Origin: Girardinichthys multiradiatus
Taxonomy: Eukaryota; Chordata; Actinopteri; Cyprinodontiformes; Goodeidae
Assembly: GCF_021462225.1 (NCBI RefSeq)
Contig: NC_061811.1
Location: forward strand, 22,346,663 to 22,410,662
Direction of reading: 5' to 3'
DNA length: 64,000 nt
The first letter of the stretch is position 1; each line of letters starts with the position of its first letter. Positions 23,601-34,152 of the stretch are shown in pieces. The position numbers and the translations under genes are program-made. Below the pieces are notes generated by a model, which was not told the origin of the DNA, searched no databases, and saw nothing but the letters and a program-made list of their open reading frames with translations.

Positions 23601-25358
23601 TATCTCCTAACGAACAATGAACTTAATCAGCTGATGGAACACACATCCAACGCCAGCGAGCTCGCCTGCCAGCTGCTTGTCCACCTTTTCCCAGAGCTAT
23701 TCAAAGCCAAGGAGTGCCCCCATGACTGTATGGCAAGCAAGACAACGCTGGGATCTCTGCACCTGGAGCTGATCCGGAACTATGTGGAGGTTTGCTACCC
23801 CTCAGTGAAAAACAACAGCGTCTGGCAGGAGGACTGCCTTCTTCAGATCAATGATTTCTTTAATCGCTTCTGGGCACAGAGGGACATGGAAAGCACTCAG
23901 CTCATCAAGAAGCAGGCGGTCACTGGTGATGGGACAAGAGTGGAGCTTCCTCAGACATATCGCTTCATTAATGAACAGGGTCAGGAGGAGAATGTATCCT
24001 TGGATAACCAGCAGGGCAGCCTGCCTGTGTCCGACGATGGGTTGAATACTCAAGCTGCAGAAGAACTGGACGACTTCTCCTCGCCTGAAGATTTTGTGAT
24101 TTTTCTCATGCATCGTCTCTTCCCGGAGGTTTTTGTAGAGGGCAAAATTCCTGAAGTCTCCAGCAGTTACAGTAACGTGGGCCAGCTCATTTTGGACTCT
24201 GACAAGATGGAAATCCTGAGGAAGTACATGGAGGCAAATTTTCCTGATGTGCCTGAGGACAGTTGGCTTCAGTTGTGCATTCAGCATATTGAAGACACGC
24301 TGGAAGGGCCGCACAGTAATGGGAATGGGAGTGAATCTGACAACATCAACTACGAGGGCTATGACCTTGCTGGCTTTCAGAAAGACGTTCCTGTAGTGAG
24401 GTTTCCAGAGGCCAGTGAATGTGAAAGACCTTGTCGCAAGTCCAAGAAGTCACTGCTCACCCCAGTGGATTTTGAAAATCTGACGATTCCTCCACCTGAC
24501 TTCAGTGTTCCCCAGGCGTACATCTTATCCAGGGAGCAGCTAAAGAGCAACTATGAATGTAGCTTATCCATTGGCAACTTTGCCTCCCGGCTTCTGGTGC
24601 TTATGTTTCCCGAGCTATTCACCCACGAGAACACCAGAAAACAGTACAACTGCAGCGGTTCTCTTGGGAAAAAGCAGCTAGACCCTGTGCGTGTGAATCT
24701 GATCCGTCATTATGTGCAGTTAGTCTACCCTCGGGCAAAGAACAACAGAGTGTGGATGCTTGAATTTGTAGGCAAACTCGATGAGAGGTGCAGGAGGCGA
24801 GACACAGAGCAAAGAAGATCGTACCTGCAGCAGCGCAGAGTTGGTGGCCAAGAGTCAGAGCAGGAATTTCTCTGCCAGATCAACCACATCACTCCGGACA
24901 ACACAAGAGAGGATTCAGACATTCCTTCTTTACCTCCCGAGAAAAGCAGCAAAGACTTCTGTAAGATCCCCCTCGACAAACTGACCATTTTCCAACCCGA
25001 CTTCCCCGTACCCTCAGCCTACCTGCTGTCGGACTCCGAGGTGCGGGAAATCGTCCAGCAGAGCCTTTCTGTTGGGAACTTTGCCGCCCGCCTGCTGGTC
25101 CGCCTCTTCCCTGAGCTGTTTACTCCGGAGAATCTGCGCCTGCAGTACAACCACTCAGGGGCCTGCAATAAGAAACAGCTGGACCCAGTCCGATTGAGGC
25201 TGATCCGTCACTATGTGGAAGCGGTGTATCCTGTGGATAAGATGGAGGAGGTGTGGCACTATGAATGTGTGCCGAGCATCGACGAGCGCTGTCGGCGGCC
25301 GAACCGAAAGAAGTGTGACATTCTTAAAAAGGCCAAGAGGTCAAACACTGTGTCGTAG
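17682..25358 (+). CDS. BEND3: BEND3, BEN domain-containing protein 3
   Basis: Nuclear transcriptional repressor that binds DNA through BEN domains and acts at pericentric heterochromatin, rDNA and bivalent promoters (family knowledge). Coding exons: 17682-17733, 17805-17983, 23127-25358. Phases fit, giving 820 residues against about 828 in human. An acidic N-terminus with VKEEEED (a SUMO consensus) precedes a short heptad-like helix (about 185-221). Four BEN domains follow at roughly 240-327, 397-470, 547-637 and 713-802. BEN3 and BEN4 are best kept ([58 protein letters not shown]). BEN2 is divergent. The C-terminus is lysine-rich ([12 protein letters not shown]). The last exon carries 743 of the residues. 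The 5.1-kb intron before it holds Rex3 and a second retroposon. PDSS2 lies upstream on the same strand; MTRES1 converges downstream. Confidence 0.93.
18250..20738 (+). mobile_element. Rex3 non-LTR retrotransposon (RTE clade), 5'-truncated, inactive
   Basis: Copy inserted in BEND3's large intron. It begins within the apurinic endonuclease domain ([37 protein letters not shown]), continues through the linker ([20 protein letters not shown]) and a full reverse transcriptase ([55 protein letters not shown]), and ends with a (GAAC)n tail. CAGACTGGGGTGGTGGT near 19380 and CAGGGCTGCCCTTTGTC near 19820 match the classic Rex3 PCR primer sites as I remember them. Flanking 14-bp duplications AACAATTTAAAACA lie at 18236-18249 and 20739-20752. 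The frame is broken by TGA at 18809 (after PRTRW), TGA at 19376 (after VPLD) and a small deletion near 20565-20580 that shifts the C-terminus. Length is 2489 bp, so about the first third is missing. Confidence 0.93.
21198..22460 (-). mobile_element. LINE-tailed retroposon with a decayed membrane-protein ORF
   Basis: On the minus strand the unit ends CTAATTTCCCCTCGGGGATC, then AATAAAGTATC and a short (TTGAA)n tail (plus-strand 21198-21245), a 3' end typical of fish L2/Rex-like LINEs. Upstream, minus-strand 22311-22033 encodes a peptide with a hydrophobic helix ([20 protein letters not shown]). A frame change near 22045 leads into [20 protein letters not shown] and [11 protein letters not shown], with a stop at 21908-21906. 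So the ancestral product was a small single-pass membrane protein with a polar helical tail. No reverse transcriptase is visible. I do not recognise the protein. The 5' limit is approximate. Confidence 0.55.
22515..22735. repeat. Dispersed fish repeat fragment
   Basis: Contains GGTGAGCTACATTGTAGC, GCAGATGCCCTGGGGCTGAC and a late CACTGTCACCCC boundary, phrases I recognise from very common teleost interspersed repeats. No ORF. It lies just upstream (minus-strand sense) of the 21198-22460 retroposon and could be part of the same insertion. Confidence 0.5.
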
Positions 25359-25677
25359 TTGCAGTATTTTAGTTAGTCGACATGTTCTGTTCTGTAATGA
25401 AATAATGGCTCAGTGTATAAGCTGAAAAAACATTGTTAAGCTAATGTTTTATCTTTTGCCTCCAGCAGCAAATGTTTTAGGCACTTCAGAGTTATTTTCT
25501 AATGTGTTCAAATATTCTTGTTTATAAGCCAGAGCTGTCATTGCTTGTCTAACACATTACTTTAATCAATGTAGCCTTAAAACCACCTTATAACCACAAT
25601 AGTAGCTACAGTTAGCAGTCACACAATTTATCTATTAACAATAATTACTAATGTAGGATCGTGCCACCAGTTTTAAT

Positions 25678-25683
25678 AATAAA
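25678..25683 (+). other. Likely BEND3 poly(A) signal
   Basis: Canonical AATAAA 320 bases after the BEND3 stop, in AT-rich DNA followed by T-rich sequence near 25720. It is the first full AATAAA I see after the stop. Confidence 0.6.
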
Positions 25684-25889
25684 GTACTTACAGGTGGGTC
25701 TGAGTATTTGCACAAGGACTTTTTTCAGCTTTTTTTCTGTACGTCACAAAAATGGGTTTAAAACGAAGTAATTAGGGCAAGATTCAAGGAGTTTTCTTTT
25801 AAATGTACTGCATCAAAGGTAATTGAGCTTATACACTAACCAGTCCCTCTATTACACATTGCTATTATTTGATTGGAGCCCGTTTTTCT

Positions 25890-26851
25890 TCAGAACTGCC
25901 ATTCTTCTTTGTGGCGTAGAAAAAGTGCCACAGACAACAATCTGATGAGCTTCTTGTCCATATTTGCCTGATCGGATAAAGCAGTTGTGGCCCATTTATT
26001 AGCTGCACATTCACATCCCATTAAAACAATCATAGCCCATAGATGCTTTATTGTCTTGATAACTGTGGAGGCCACTGGAGTACAGTAAACTCATTATCAT
26101 ATTCAAGAAACCAGTGTGAGATGACTGACATGGCGCATTATTCTGTGGTCATAAAGGGATGAGCCAGGTCAGCAACAATACTCGGGTCTGCTGTGGGATG
26201 GTCATTTGGTACTAAGTCAACCGGTTTGTGCCAAGAAAAGATCCTCCATGCCGTTATACCACCTCTTTCTAGCTGAACTATTGATCCAAGGCCGGATGAA
26301 TCCATGCTGTTGGATTGCTTATTCTGACCCCACTATCCAAATGTTTCAGCCTAAATCAAAGTTCATTGGCCGAGGCAACGTTTCTTCAATTTGTTTTCAT
26401 GCAGTTCATAGCATCAGTTCCCTGTTCTTAGCTTTTGGGACTGATACCCAGTGAGGTCTTCTGCTGTTGTAGCCCATCTGCTTCAAGGTTGGATGTTGTG
26501 CGTTGAGAGATGGTATTCTGCATCGGCTTTAACTGTTTGGTCAGTTGAGCTACTGTTGCCTTTCTATCATCTGGAACCAGTCTGCCTATTCTCCTCAGAC
26601 ATTACTGAGGCATTTTGTCCACACAACTGCTACTCTTTTAACCATTTCATTTTCAAAGTCACTTAAATCCTCATTTTTCCTTCATTCTGATGCTCAGCTT
26701 GAATGTGTTCAGACCAAAATGCATTGATTCGCTGCCATGTGACCACCTGATTCCTTATTTTTGCGGACATGAAACAGGGTTAAAACCTAGATGGACCGGT
26801 TTTCTGACAGCAATTTAACAGGTGTTCCTGTTAAAATGGCTAGTGAGTGTA
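25890..26851 (-). mobile_element. Decayed Tc1-like DNA transposon (family C) between BEND3 and MTRES1
   Basis: The right end reads AGGTGTTCCTGTTAAAATGG then CTAGTGAGTGTA, the inverted counterpart of the left end of the copy at 39277-40533 (TAGTGATCACTTTATTAGGT). The interior carries minus-strand Tc1 transposase relics such as the TGAGGTCTTCTGCTGTTGTA segment near 26450. There is no usable ORF, and the left end is unclear. Confidence 0.65.
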
Positions 26852-27893
26852 AATTATAGCCTTTAACATGACCCTCTCAAGTTTCTATCACATAAGTTAA
26901 AATAAAGTTCAGGTCAACCCATGTTAATTTGGTATCTTGTTTCTTTCTCAAATGTAGTCCAAACTCTACTTGGTAAATGATATAACTTAAAACCCATTGC
27001 GGTCGTCTACAGAACCAAAGCTGCTGGTTTTTGTCCTTGTCTGAATATTGATGGCCATATGACTGTATATTAAGCCTTCTTATAGAAGTGTATGTTATAC
27101 TGGTAATTTAACATGACAATGGGTCATGATAACCTATTTCTAATAAATACACAGTTATAAAATGCAGTTGGGTTGTTTTATTTTAATAGAACAAGCACAT
27201 TGATGTAAAGGTCTGATGTTGTGATATAACAGATTAAAATTAGGGCCTGTTCTGAACCCAAGTTAATTGATTTTTTTTTCTTTTTGTGAATGAAAGTCCT
27301 TTAATGCAAGATGTTTCCTCAGTGCTAAATGGCAATAATTAACTGTTAGGTGTTCCCTTAAATAAGGACTTGATGATGATTAAAATACAAGTAGCACGAC
27401 TATACATTCATTATCTTCTACTTAGCTCAAGATAATGGGTCCCGGTGGGAAATCCCAGACAGAATCCTTCAACTATTCAAATGAGGTTCCCAAAGTGTTT
27501 ACAAGAGTTAGATAAAGCCCCTCCTGTAAATTCTGGGTCCCGGTGGGACTTGCCTGGAAAACGTCCGAAGGGAAGCATCCAGCTGACTCCTTTCAGTGTG
27601 AATGAGATGCATAATGAAGCTCTTTACTTTAAGGGTGAGACTCCTGTATCTTAGATCTTGCTCCTTTGGTTTGGCATCTCATGACCATAGCTGAGAGTTA
27701 GAACCTAGAAGAACCTGTTGACAACTTTCTGCTTTGGATCAACTCCTACCCCACAACAGACCAGACCAACCCCTTTAATCGGACATACAAAACCACGATC
27801 AGTGTATGCATGTTCTGCAGAAATTTACTCCAATTAAAATGCTCTAGAGAACAGAGTACAACACATTTAAGGTTTACACCTTCAAAATGCACC
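26852..27893. other. Intergenic DNA between convergent BEND3 and MTRES1
   Basis: AT-rich. Two phrases, GGGTCCCGGTGGGAAATCCC near 27437 and GGGTCCCGGTGGGACTTGCC near 27536, form a direct repeat about 100 bases apart. No gene seen. Confidence 0.5.
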
Positions 27894-27899
27894 TTTATT
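27894..27899 (-). other. Likely MTRES1 poly(A) signal
   Basis: Plus-strand TTTATT is AATAAA on the minus strand, 175 bases past the MTRES1 stop. Confidence 0.55.
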
Positions 27900-28073
27900 A
27901 TCATAATCTTACAATAGTTGACAAAAAGTACATGTTTAAATTCTTCTTTCACAACTAATCTGTCTACTGTCTCGAACCAATATGCTGATCACTGGAGAGC
28001 CAGCATCTTGGGTTAATTTAAATTCCACACATCTGAACACTTTTAACCTTTTTGTTGCAGATTCAGTACATGT

Positions 28074-30030
28074 TCATGGTTTGAAGGCTTCGTCCTTGGC
28101 AAGTTCAAGGCCTTTCCACCTCCTTATGGAAACTTTGTATTTATCTCCATCGTTGGATTCACCTAGTACCCTTCTGAGGATGACTCTCATCAGAATGACG
28201 GTGTTTGTTTCGCTGTTTTCTGACATCACAAGGTCCAAGGTGTCCCCAACTTTAACCTGAATTAACAAGAAAATTTTATTTCTATAAAACCGTATGAAAT
28301 CTGAGGAAAACGTTTAATACTCACTGTTTTACTTTTCTTGATTAGTTTCTGTCCATTTAGTCTGAGCTTGTTTCTGTAGAAGGCATCCTCGATTTTGCTG
28401 TTGTGAGAAGAAGCAAGTCAGTCTCCCTTTTACAGTTGGTGCTGTGAAAAATTATTTGGCCATTTCAGATTTCTTCCGTTGTGGCTATTTTCTCACAGGT
28501 TTCAGATCAAACACATTTTAATATCAGTTATTATTAAGGTAAGAAAAGCCCCAAACCAACCTGGCCCAATTTGAAAGAGTATTGGCCCTCTAATCTCAAT
28601 AACCGGTGATGTGTCTTTTACATCACTGTGGAGGAACTGGCCCACTCCACTAGTTCAACCACATTAAAGGGTTTTGGAGCATGGATGGTGTGTTTAAGGC
28701 TATACTACAACATTTAAATCAGATGTAGGTATAGCCTCCAAAAACATTTTTTCACTCATTCAGAGGTGGACCTGCTGGTGTGCTTTGGATCATTACCCTG
28801 CTGCATAATGTTACAAACTGATGGCCTAACTTTATGGGAAAGTAGAACTCATGGTTCCATCAATTATGGCAAGATGTTAAGGTTGTGAAGAACAAAAGCG
28901 GCCCCAGACCACCACATTACCATCACCATGTTTAACTGTTGCTGTGATGTGTCGGGACACACACCTTTAAAAGTTGAACCGCTGTCTCACTAGTCCACAG
29001 AATATTTATTCAGAAGTCTTCGAGACCATCAAGATGCTTTTTGGCAAATGTGAGCCGAAAAGAGACTATTTAGGCTTTCAGTGCTTTAGATGTTCTGGGT
29101 TCTTTTGTGACCTCCTGGATGAGTCGTTGATTTGCTCTTTGACTAATGTTGGAAGACGGGCAACTCTTGGGAAGGTCAATCACTGGTTAATCACTTTGTT
29201 TTTTATCTGTTGTCAAATGTCTGTTGATCGATGTGTTGCTCTGAGGTTTTTTACCCCACTTCATGTTGTCAGACTGATTGTATTTAGGTGGCTTTTTGAT
29301 TCTAAGGGTCAGGCAGTAATCAGACTTGGGTGTTGCTAGTGAAACTGAAATACAAAAATGGATTAATCAGTTAATTCGTGGGGAAGTTATATGTTCACAT
29401 AAGGTCAGGTTGGTTTGGATAGATTTTTCCCATAAGTTAAATCGTCAATTGAAAACTGCATTTTGAATGTACTCATCTTTGATGTTAAAATTATTTGGAT
29501 GATTCGAAAACCAAGTGAGAAAAAAAGGAACAGAAGAAATCTGTGAGGGGGGGGCTTTTTCAAAGGAGTGTAAACTTGGATACATTTATCAGATATGCAA
29601 AATTAAGTCCAAATCCTCTGACTTACTTGCGTGCTAAATCCAAACCAGCCTTTAAGACGACGTCATAACGGAATGACGGTACAAATTTCTCCATGTCTTT
29701 ATAGTCCTTAGGTAAATTAGGATCTACATCTTCATAATCACTGTCCTCAGGGTCATTTTTATCCTCTACTTCATCCTTCTCTTCCTGGGCTGTATGCAAA
29801 GGAGCTTTCGTTTTGCTTTTAAATCGCAGATGGTGCAAAGACCAGGACTTCACAGCAGGCCGGTGACCACCAATTACAGGCAAAGACGAGCAACCAAACA
29901 GCTGCCGGGTATGAATGGTTCTGGGGCCCCACTCAGTCCTCCTTGGTCCGTAACCAGCTGCTAGCAGGTGACGAGGGTTCAACCGTCCGAGTTGCCTCAT
30001 AGCGAGTACCTGCAGCACCAGGCTCCGCAT
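28074..30030 (-). CDS. MTRES1: MTRES1 (C6orf203), mitochondrial transcription rescue factor 1
   Basis: Mitochondrial matrix RNA-binding protein with an S4 domain; in human it supports mitochondrial transcription and associates with the mitoribosome. Coding exons on the minus strand: 30030-29627, 28397-28325, 28256-28074. Phases fit (AA|C across the first junction), giving about 219 residues against 240 in human. The start is the ATG at 30030-30028; the in-frame codons before it up to the acceptor at 30051 contain no ATG. The N-terminus is Arg-rich with one acidic residue in the first 40 (MRSLVLQVLAMRQLGRL...), as in a mitochondrial presequence. An acidic linker (EEKDEVEDKNDPEDSDYED) follows. 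The S4 region runs from FRYDVVLKAGLDLAR through KIEDAFYRNKLRLNG and VKVGDTLDL to YKVSIRRWKGLEL. It converges on BEND3 as in the human block. Confidence 0.93.
28433..29570 (-). mobile_element. Tc1-like DNA transposon (family B) filling an MTRES1 coding intron
   Basis: Starts CAGTTGGTGCTGTGAAAAAT after TA 28431-28432 and ends CTTTTTCAAAGGAGTG before TA 29571-29572, so both TA duplications are seen. The interior is a minus-strand Tc1 transposase relic with many stops. It occupies 1138 of the 1229 bases of the intron 28398-29626. It is the same family as 6503-7563. Confidence 0.85.
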
Positions 30031-30249
30031 GCTAGCCCTCAAACCTGTCACTGAAAGAAATATGCAAGATCAGAAAGCATCTCAGGGTGACATTCAATAT
30101 TTACACTACCTAGGTTGTTGATCTTGTGCTGAACTACTGTCCCCTTTGAGCACTGATTTTCAAACATGTTTTCGTAATGTAGACATTGCTGTAATGTGGT
30201 GATTATTCTTCCTTGTTTACTTTTTTTAGTTCTTTCTTCAGCTAAGGCT

Positions 30250-32338
30250 GTTTACGCCCATCAGGCATGACATTACAGATCAAGGCCCATATTTACAAAG
30301 AATCCTAAGACTAAAAGTAGCTCCTAGTGACGTCATTCTTAGAAAAATCTTTGAATTTCTCGAATTCTAAGATTTTCCTTAGGATTTTTCCTCGGTAAGA
30401 TAAAAGTTGCTCACCAAGCACCTTGACCTTAACAGAGCTCCTTAGGTGAACAAATGTTAAGAGTAGTGAGGAAGACTTTTCGTGAGCCTAAGAGTGCCTT
30501 AAGCAGAAAAGATGGTTGAAAGATGGAGAGAAAGGAGAGATATTCTCCATACAATAAGCAACAGTAAATTAATAAGACGCTACAGGCTGAATCACATAGG
30601 GATCCACCCCCTTAATAGGCGAGTAATTGAGCATATAAACTTCTATAACAATCATACAATTATTAATATAGAGAAAGGATTAACTTTTTCATCTCTCTAG
30701 GGCAAAATTAAAGTTCAGTGGCAGGACAGATTAAAGGTGCACCTCTTGTAAGCTAAAATAAGGAAGGATAATAATACAAAGTGAACAAAATTACAAACAA
30801 AATTGTACTGAATTATTTAAATTTTTACAGACTGTAAAATGCTCTCAAAAACTTTGAAAAAGTTTGAAAAAATAAATACCATCTCCAGACAGGATACAAT
30901 ATCTAAGTACTGTATACATAGAAGGAAGATGTAAATGAGGTGAATAAGTATTTGCTGTATTGTACGTGATGATATCAGTGGCCTGAATGGTCATCTACAA
31001 CGCTCCCCGTCTGTGGAGAATTTCTCTGGTGTGCTGCTATCTCCTCTCTAGCTGCTGATTGCAGCAGGACCAGAGCTGCTCACATTCCAGGCTGCTGAAA
31101 GCAGAGGGAACAAAGGATTTAGCTGCTAAGGAATACCTGTTTGTTCCCTCCGTGATCCCAGGACCAGATCTACCTTTCAACTTTTCCCTATTCTCCTCCA
31201 GCAGGCTCTGCTCCTCCGTTCAGTTCGGTTTTCTCCACCTTTTTTTCTCCGTTTTGTTTTGGTCATTTTACCAAACTAAACCTCATTATGCAAGAAGGCG
31301 ATCACAGTAAAATGCTGAATTTTAATATTAATATGAAATTAATTAATATGAAATAGATGCAGTATGAAAACGACCAGCATGGCGAGTAAACATAATAAGC
31401 AAATCAAAATAATGACAAACACATAAATAAGCTACGTTCAAACATTTAACCTTGCTAAGTTTTATCATCATGATTTACACATTTTTGAATCCATTCTAAA
31501 TTCTTTCATCGGTTAATTTCTCTCCACTGATTACTAGGAGCGCTTTTTTCTAGTTTCTTTTAACAACCAATCAAAGCTCTTAGAAGACAGCATCAAACCT
31601 AGCAACGGGGTCAACCACACCTCCTCTCGTCTCCTTGCTCAGATTCGCTCTCAACAGCAAACAGAATCACTCTTAAGCTAGGAGTCCTTGGCAAGAATTT
31701 TTAGGCTAAGATAGGAGCTCTCTGAGAGGACTCTGAGAATCTTTGTGAATACGGGCCTAGGTGAATAACTTTAGTCATATCACCAACATCGCACCTGTTC
31801 GTGGGTGTGATATATTAGGCAGGAAAGGGAACATTTTCTCTTTAACATTATTGTGTTAGAAGCAGGAAAAGTGGGCAAGCATAAGGATTTGAGCGAGTCG
31901 GGCAAAGACCAAACTTTGATTGATGTACTGGGTCAGAGCATCTCCAAAACTGCAACCCTTGTTGGGCGTTCCCTGTCTGCAGTGATCAGCATCTCTTAAA
32001 AGTGGTCCAAAGATGGAACAATGGTGAACCGGTGACAGAGTCATGGGCGACCAAGGCTCCCTGATGCACATGGGGAGCGAAGGCTAGCCCAAGTGGACCA
32101 CTCCACAGACAATTTATTTTAGCTTAGATTGCTGATAGAAAGTGGTCAGAAAACACAAAGAACCGTAGTTAGTTGTGTTGGGCACTACACCCTGCCACAA
32201 GGCAAAAATTGTTCAGGAATGGTTTAAGGATCATAACAATGAGTTTGAAGTGTTGATTTGGCCTTCAGTGGTGTTGTGGAGTCCATGCCTATAGAGAGCT
32301 CATGGCTGCCTAAGGTGGGTGGTCATAATGTAATGTCT
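30250..32338 (+). mobile_element. Tc1-like DNA transposon (family D) split by a Harbinger element
   Basis: The left terminus CATCAGGCATGACATTACAG (30259 on) and the right terminus GGTGGTCATAATGTAATGTC (about 32317-32336) are inverted and match a common fish Tc1 family. Between 31758 and 32338 the sequence reads as that family's transposase gene in plus sense (GGGTCAGAGCATCTCCAAAA near 31931; GAACCGGTGACAGAGTCATG near 32026; GCCACAAGGC-AAAATTGTTC near 32195), with the middle deleted. The interval 30284-31757 is a separate nested insertion. It lies in the 5'UTR intron of MTRES1. Confidence 0.65.
30284..31757 (+). mobile_element. PIF/Harbinger-like DNA transposon, decayed, nested in a Tc1-like copy
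   Basis: Termini are inverted: GGCCCATATTTACAAAGAAT at the left and the complement of ATCTTTGTGAATACGGGCC at the right. Sub-terminal CTAAG/CTTAG-rich sequence continues the inverted repeat. An ORF at 30512-30700 holds an N-terminal Harbinger-transposase-like phrase (SKLIRRYRLNHIGI) and then decays. The catalytic domain is not visible; the centre is AT-rich. A target-site duplication is not clear, so the boundaries may be off by a few bases. Confidence 0.6.
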
Positions 32339-33132
32339 TATTTCTTCTGGACTTGAAACCCCTAGAATGCTCCATAGGCAGCTTCAAAGCATTCATTCAC
32401 AGCTCTGTAACCCGTTACCTCAGATAGGTAAAAGGACAATAGATATAGTTATAATATTTTATCACAATTATTAATATCTTGTGCGGATAGGTAGGTTGAT
32501 GGGTTTTGATCCTGCATGTTATAGTATAATAATTAGTCGTATTTACTTTAACAATAGAAGTAAAGCCTGTAAATCTAGTATTTTGTAATTTAAGCCATAT
32601 TCATATAAAATAATTCTGAAAATCAGTGGCCAAAGAGCTACGTTTGGCATTCCTTCAAAATAAACGCTTTAGATATTCCCGTCAAGGTTTGTGTCACTTA
32701 TGTAAAAGATTTTCATAAATGTTTATCAACCAATTACGTAGAACAGTTGCAGCAATTATTTTAATAAATAAGCGTTCGTATTACACAATGCTAAATGCAG
32801 ATGTATGAAGCTAATCGATTTATTTTGAACTGTTACCGGACGTTTTCTCTTTGTTAGCGATCCGTCAAAACAACAAACCTAAAATAAATTGTGGTTTTGT
32901 GTTTTTTCTGAGCCTGGCTAAGTCCTGTTTAGTTTTTCCCCACAAATCCAAACGTTTTTTACTGCATGGTACGTAAATCGTTTTAAGCGAAAGCAGGTAC
33001 GATTAGCTTAGCGTTTCTTTACTCGGGGCGCTCGTAGATTACACGTGCAACGACCCATGAGTTTTAGTGTGAAAATAACAATTTGACAGTATTTTAAATA
33101 GTTTAAACTGTTATTTTGTGGCACATACTCAC

Positions 33133-33180
33133 CTAAGGAATAACCTTTCGTTTCTCTGCACTTCGTCGACTTTTCTGAGT
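33133..33180 (-). promoter_or_regulatory. Putative MTRES1 non-coding first exon and promoter
   Basis: On the minus strand a strong donor (CCTTAG|GTGAGT, exon end at 33133) follows a GC-balanced stretch with CGACGAAGTGCAGAGAAACG. The matching acceptor is TTTCTTTCAG just before 30050, 20 bases ahead of the MTRES1 ATG. The transcription start is guessed at about 33180-33200. Confidence 0.5.
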
Positions 33181-33588
33181 CTGGTATTTGTGTGGCAGCA
33201 GATATAAATCTACTGCCCCCTATCGCTTGGACGTGGAGTTACAGTATGAGTTTCGGCCAAACTGACTGCAAACTAACAAAGCAATCCCGTTTTCTTACAG
33301 AAGCTCTAAAACATTTCAAATTAAGTATAAATTATAAAATGTTGTTCAAAAATATGTCATTTGCATCCTTCTTAAGGTTGGATGTCTTGCAGTCAGATGT
33401 TTCCAAACATCATTGTGCATGAATGTCATATCAATTTTAGTCTTGCAATGATTTATTTGAGCAGTAATTTATCAATATCAATCAAAGATTATAAAACTTG
33501 CAATACAATAATTGTTAAAAGCAGCAATTTAATCCACAGCTATGAATTTGTTATAAGAATTTGAAATACTGTTTTTTCTTTTTCATCC
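33181..33588. other. Flank upstream of MTRES1, no gene seen
   Basis: AT-rich with only chance ORFs. Probably MTRES1 5' flank. Confidence 0.4.
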
Positions 33589-33720
33589 AGTTTGTTAAAA
33601 AGTCACACATCATGATGCTACCACTACCATGCTGGTACAGTGTTATTGTGTTTAAAAGCTTCATCTTGTCGTTTTTCTTGTCATGACCAAACAGCCCAAT
33701 CTTCGTCTAGTGTTAAAATG
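33589..33720 (-). mobile_element. Tc1-like transposase fragment
   Basis: Contains CATCATGATGCTACCACTAC then CATGCTGGTACAGTGTTATT, the minus-strand form of a segment near the centre of fish Tc1 transposase genes. No ends are visible. Confidence 0.5.
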
Positions 33721-33741
33721 TTAGTGTTAAAATTACGACCA

Positions 33742-34152
33742 AGTATTAGGGCCAGGCTAAGAGATTTTTTGGGGGGGAATTTACAAGAATAAAGTCGGAA
33801 CATTTCAAGAAAAAAGTAATGACATCTCCTCTTCCACAAAACAAGTCATTTCTTCCAAGTCCATGTGGTTCTTTCTTTCGAAACAGACACAGTTTGCACA
33901 ATCCTGTCAATTCTTGATACTGGTAAGAGTTTGATGACGATGTGCTAAAAGATTAAGAATGTCCTTATTTGCAAAACCGATACTAAAGTATAATTTCACA
34001 AGATGCTCAACATCCCTCATTTTAACTTATAGTGTGTGTCTGTGCTTTTTTGAAAGATTTCTCATAAAAACTACGACTTAATTCTCGTAATATTCCGACT
34101 TTATTCTTGTAATTTCCAACAAAACAAAATCTCTAAGCCTGATCCTAACACT
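33742..34152. mobile_element. MITE with about 65-bp terminal inverted repeats
   Basis: The left arm, from AGTATTAGGGCCAGGCTAAG through ACAAGAATAAAGTCGGAACA, is matched in inverted orientation by the right arm ATATTCCGACTTTATTCTTG through TCTAAGCCTGATCCTAACAC. The centre is unrelated AT-rich DNA without an ORF. Flanking CCA occurs on both sides, possibly a 3-bp duplication. The superfamily is not determined. Confidence 0.75.

Noticed and set aside
23802..24314. 170-codon ORF antisense to BEND3
   Set aside because: Exact shadow of the conserved BEND3 coding exon in another frame.
30030..30051. MTRES1 start at the GTG at 30051
   Set aside because: GTG is not a plausible start here and lies across the intron acceptor; the ATG at 30030-30028 is the first in-exon start and begins a good mitochondrial presequence.
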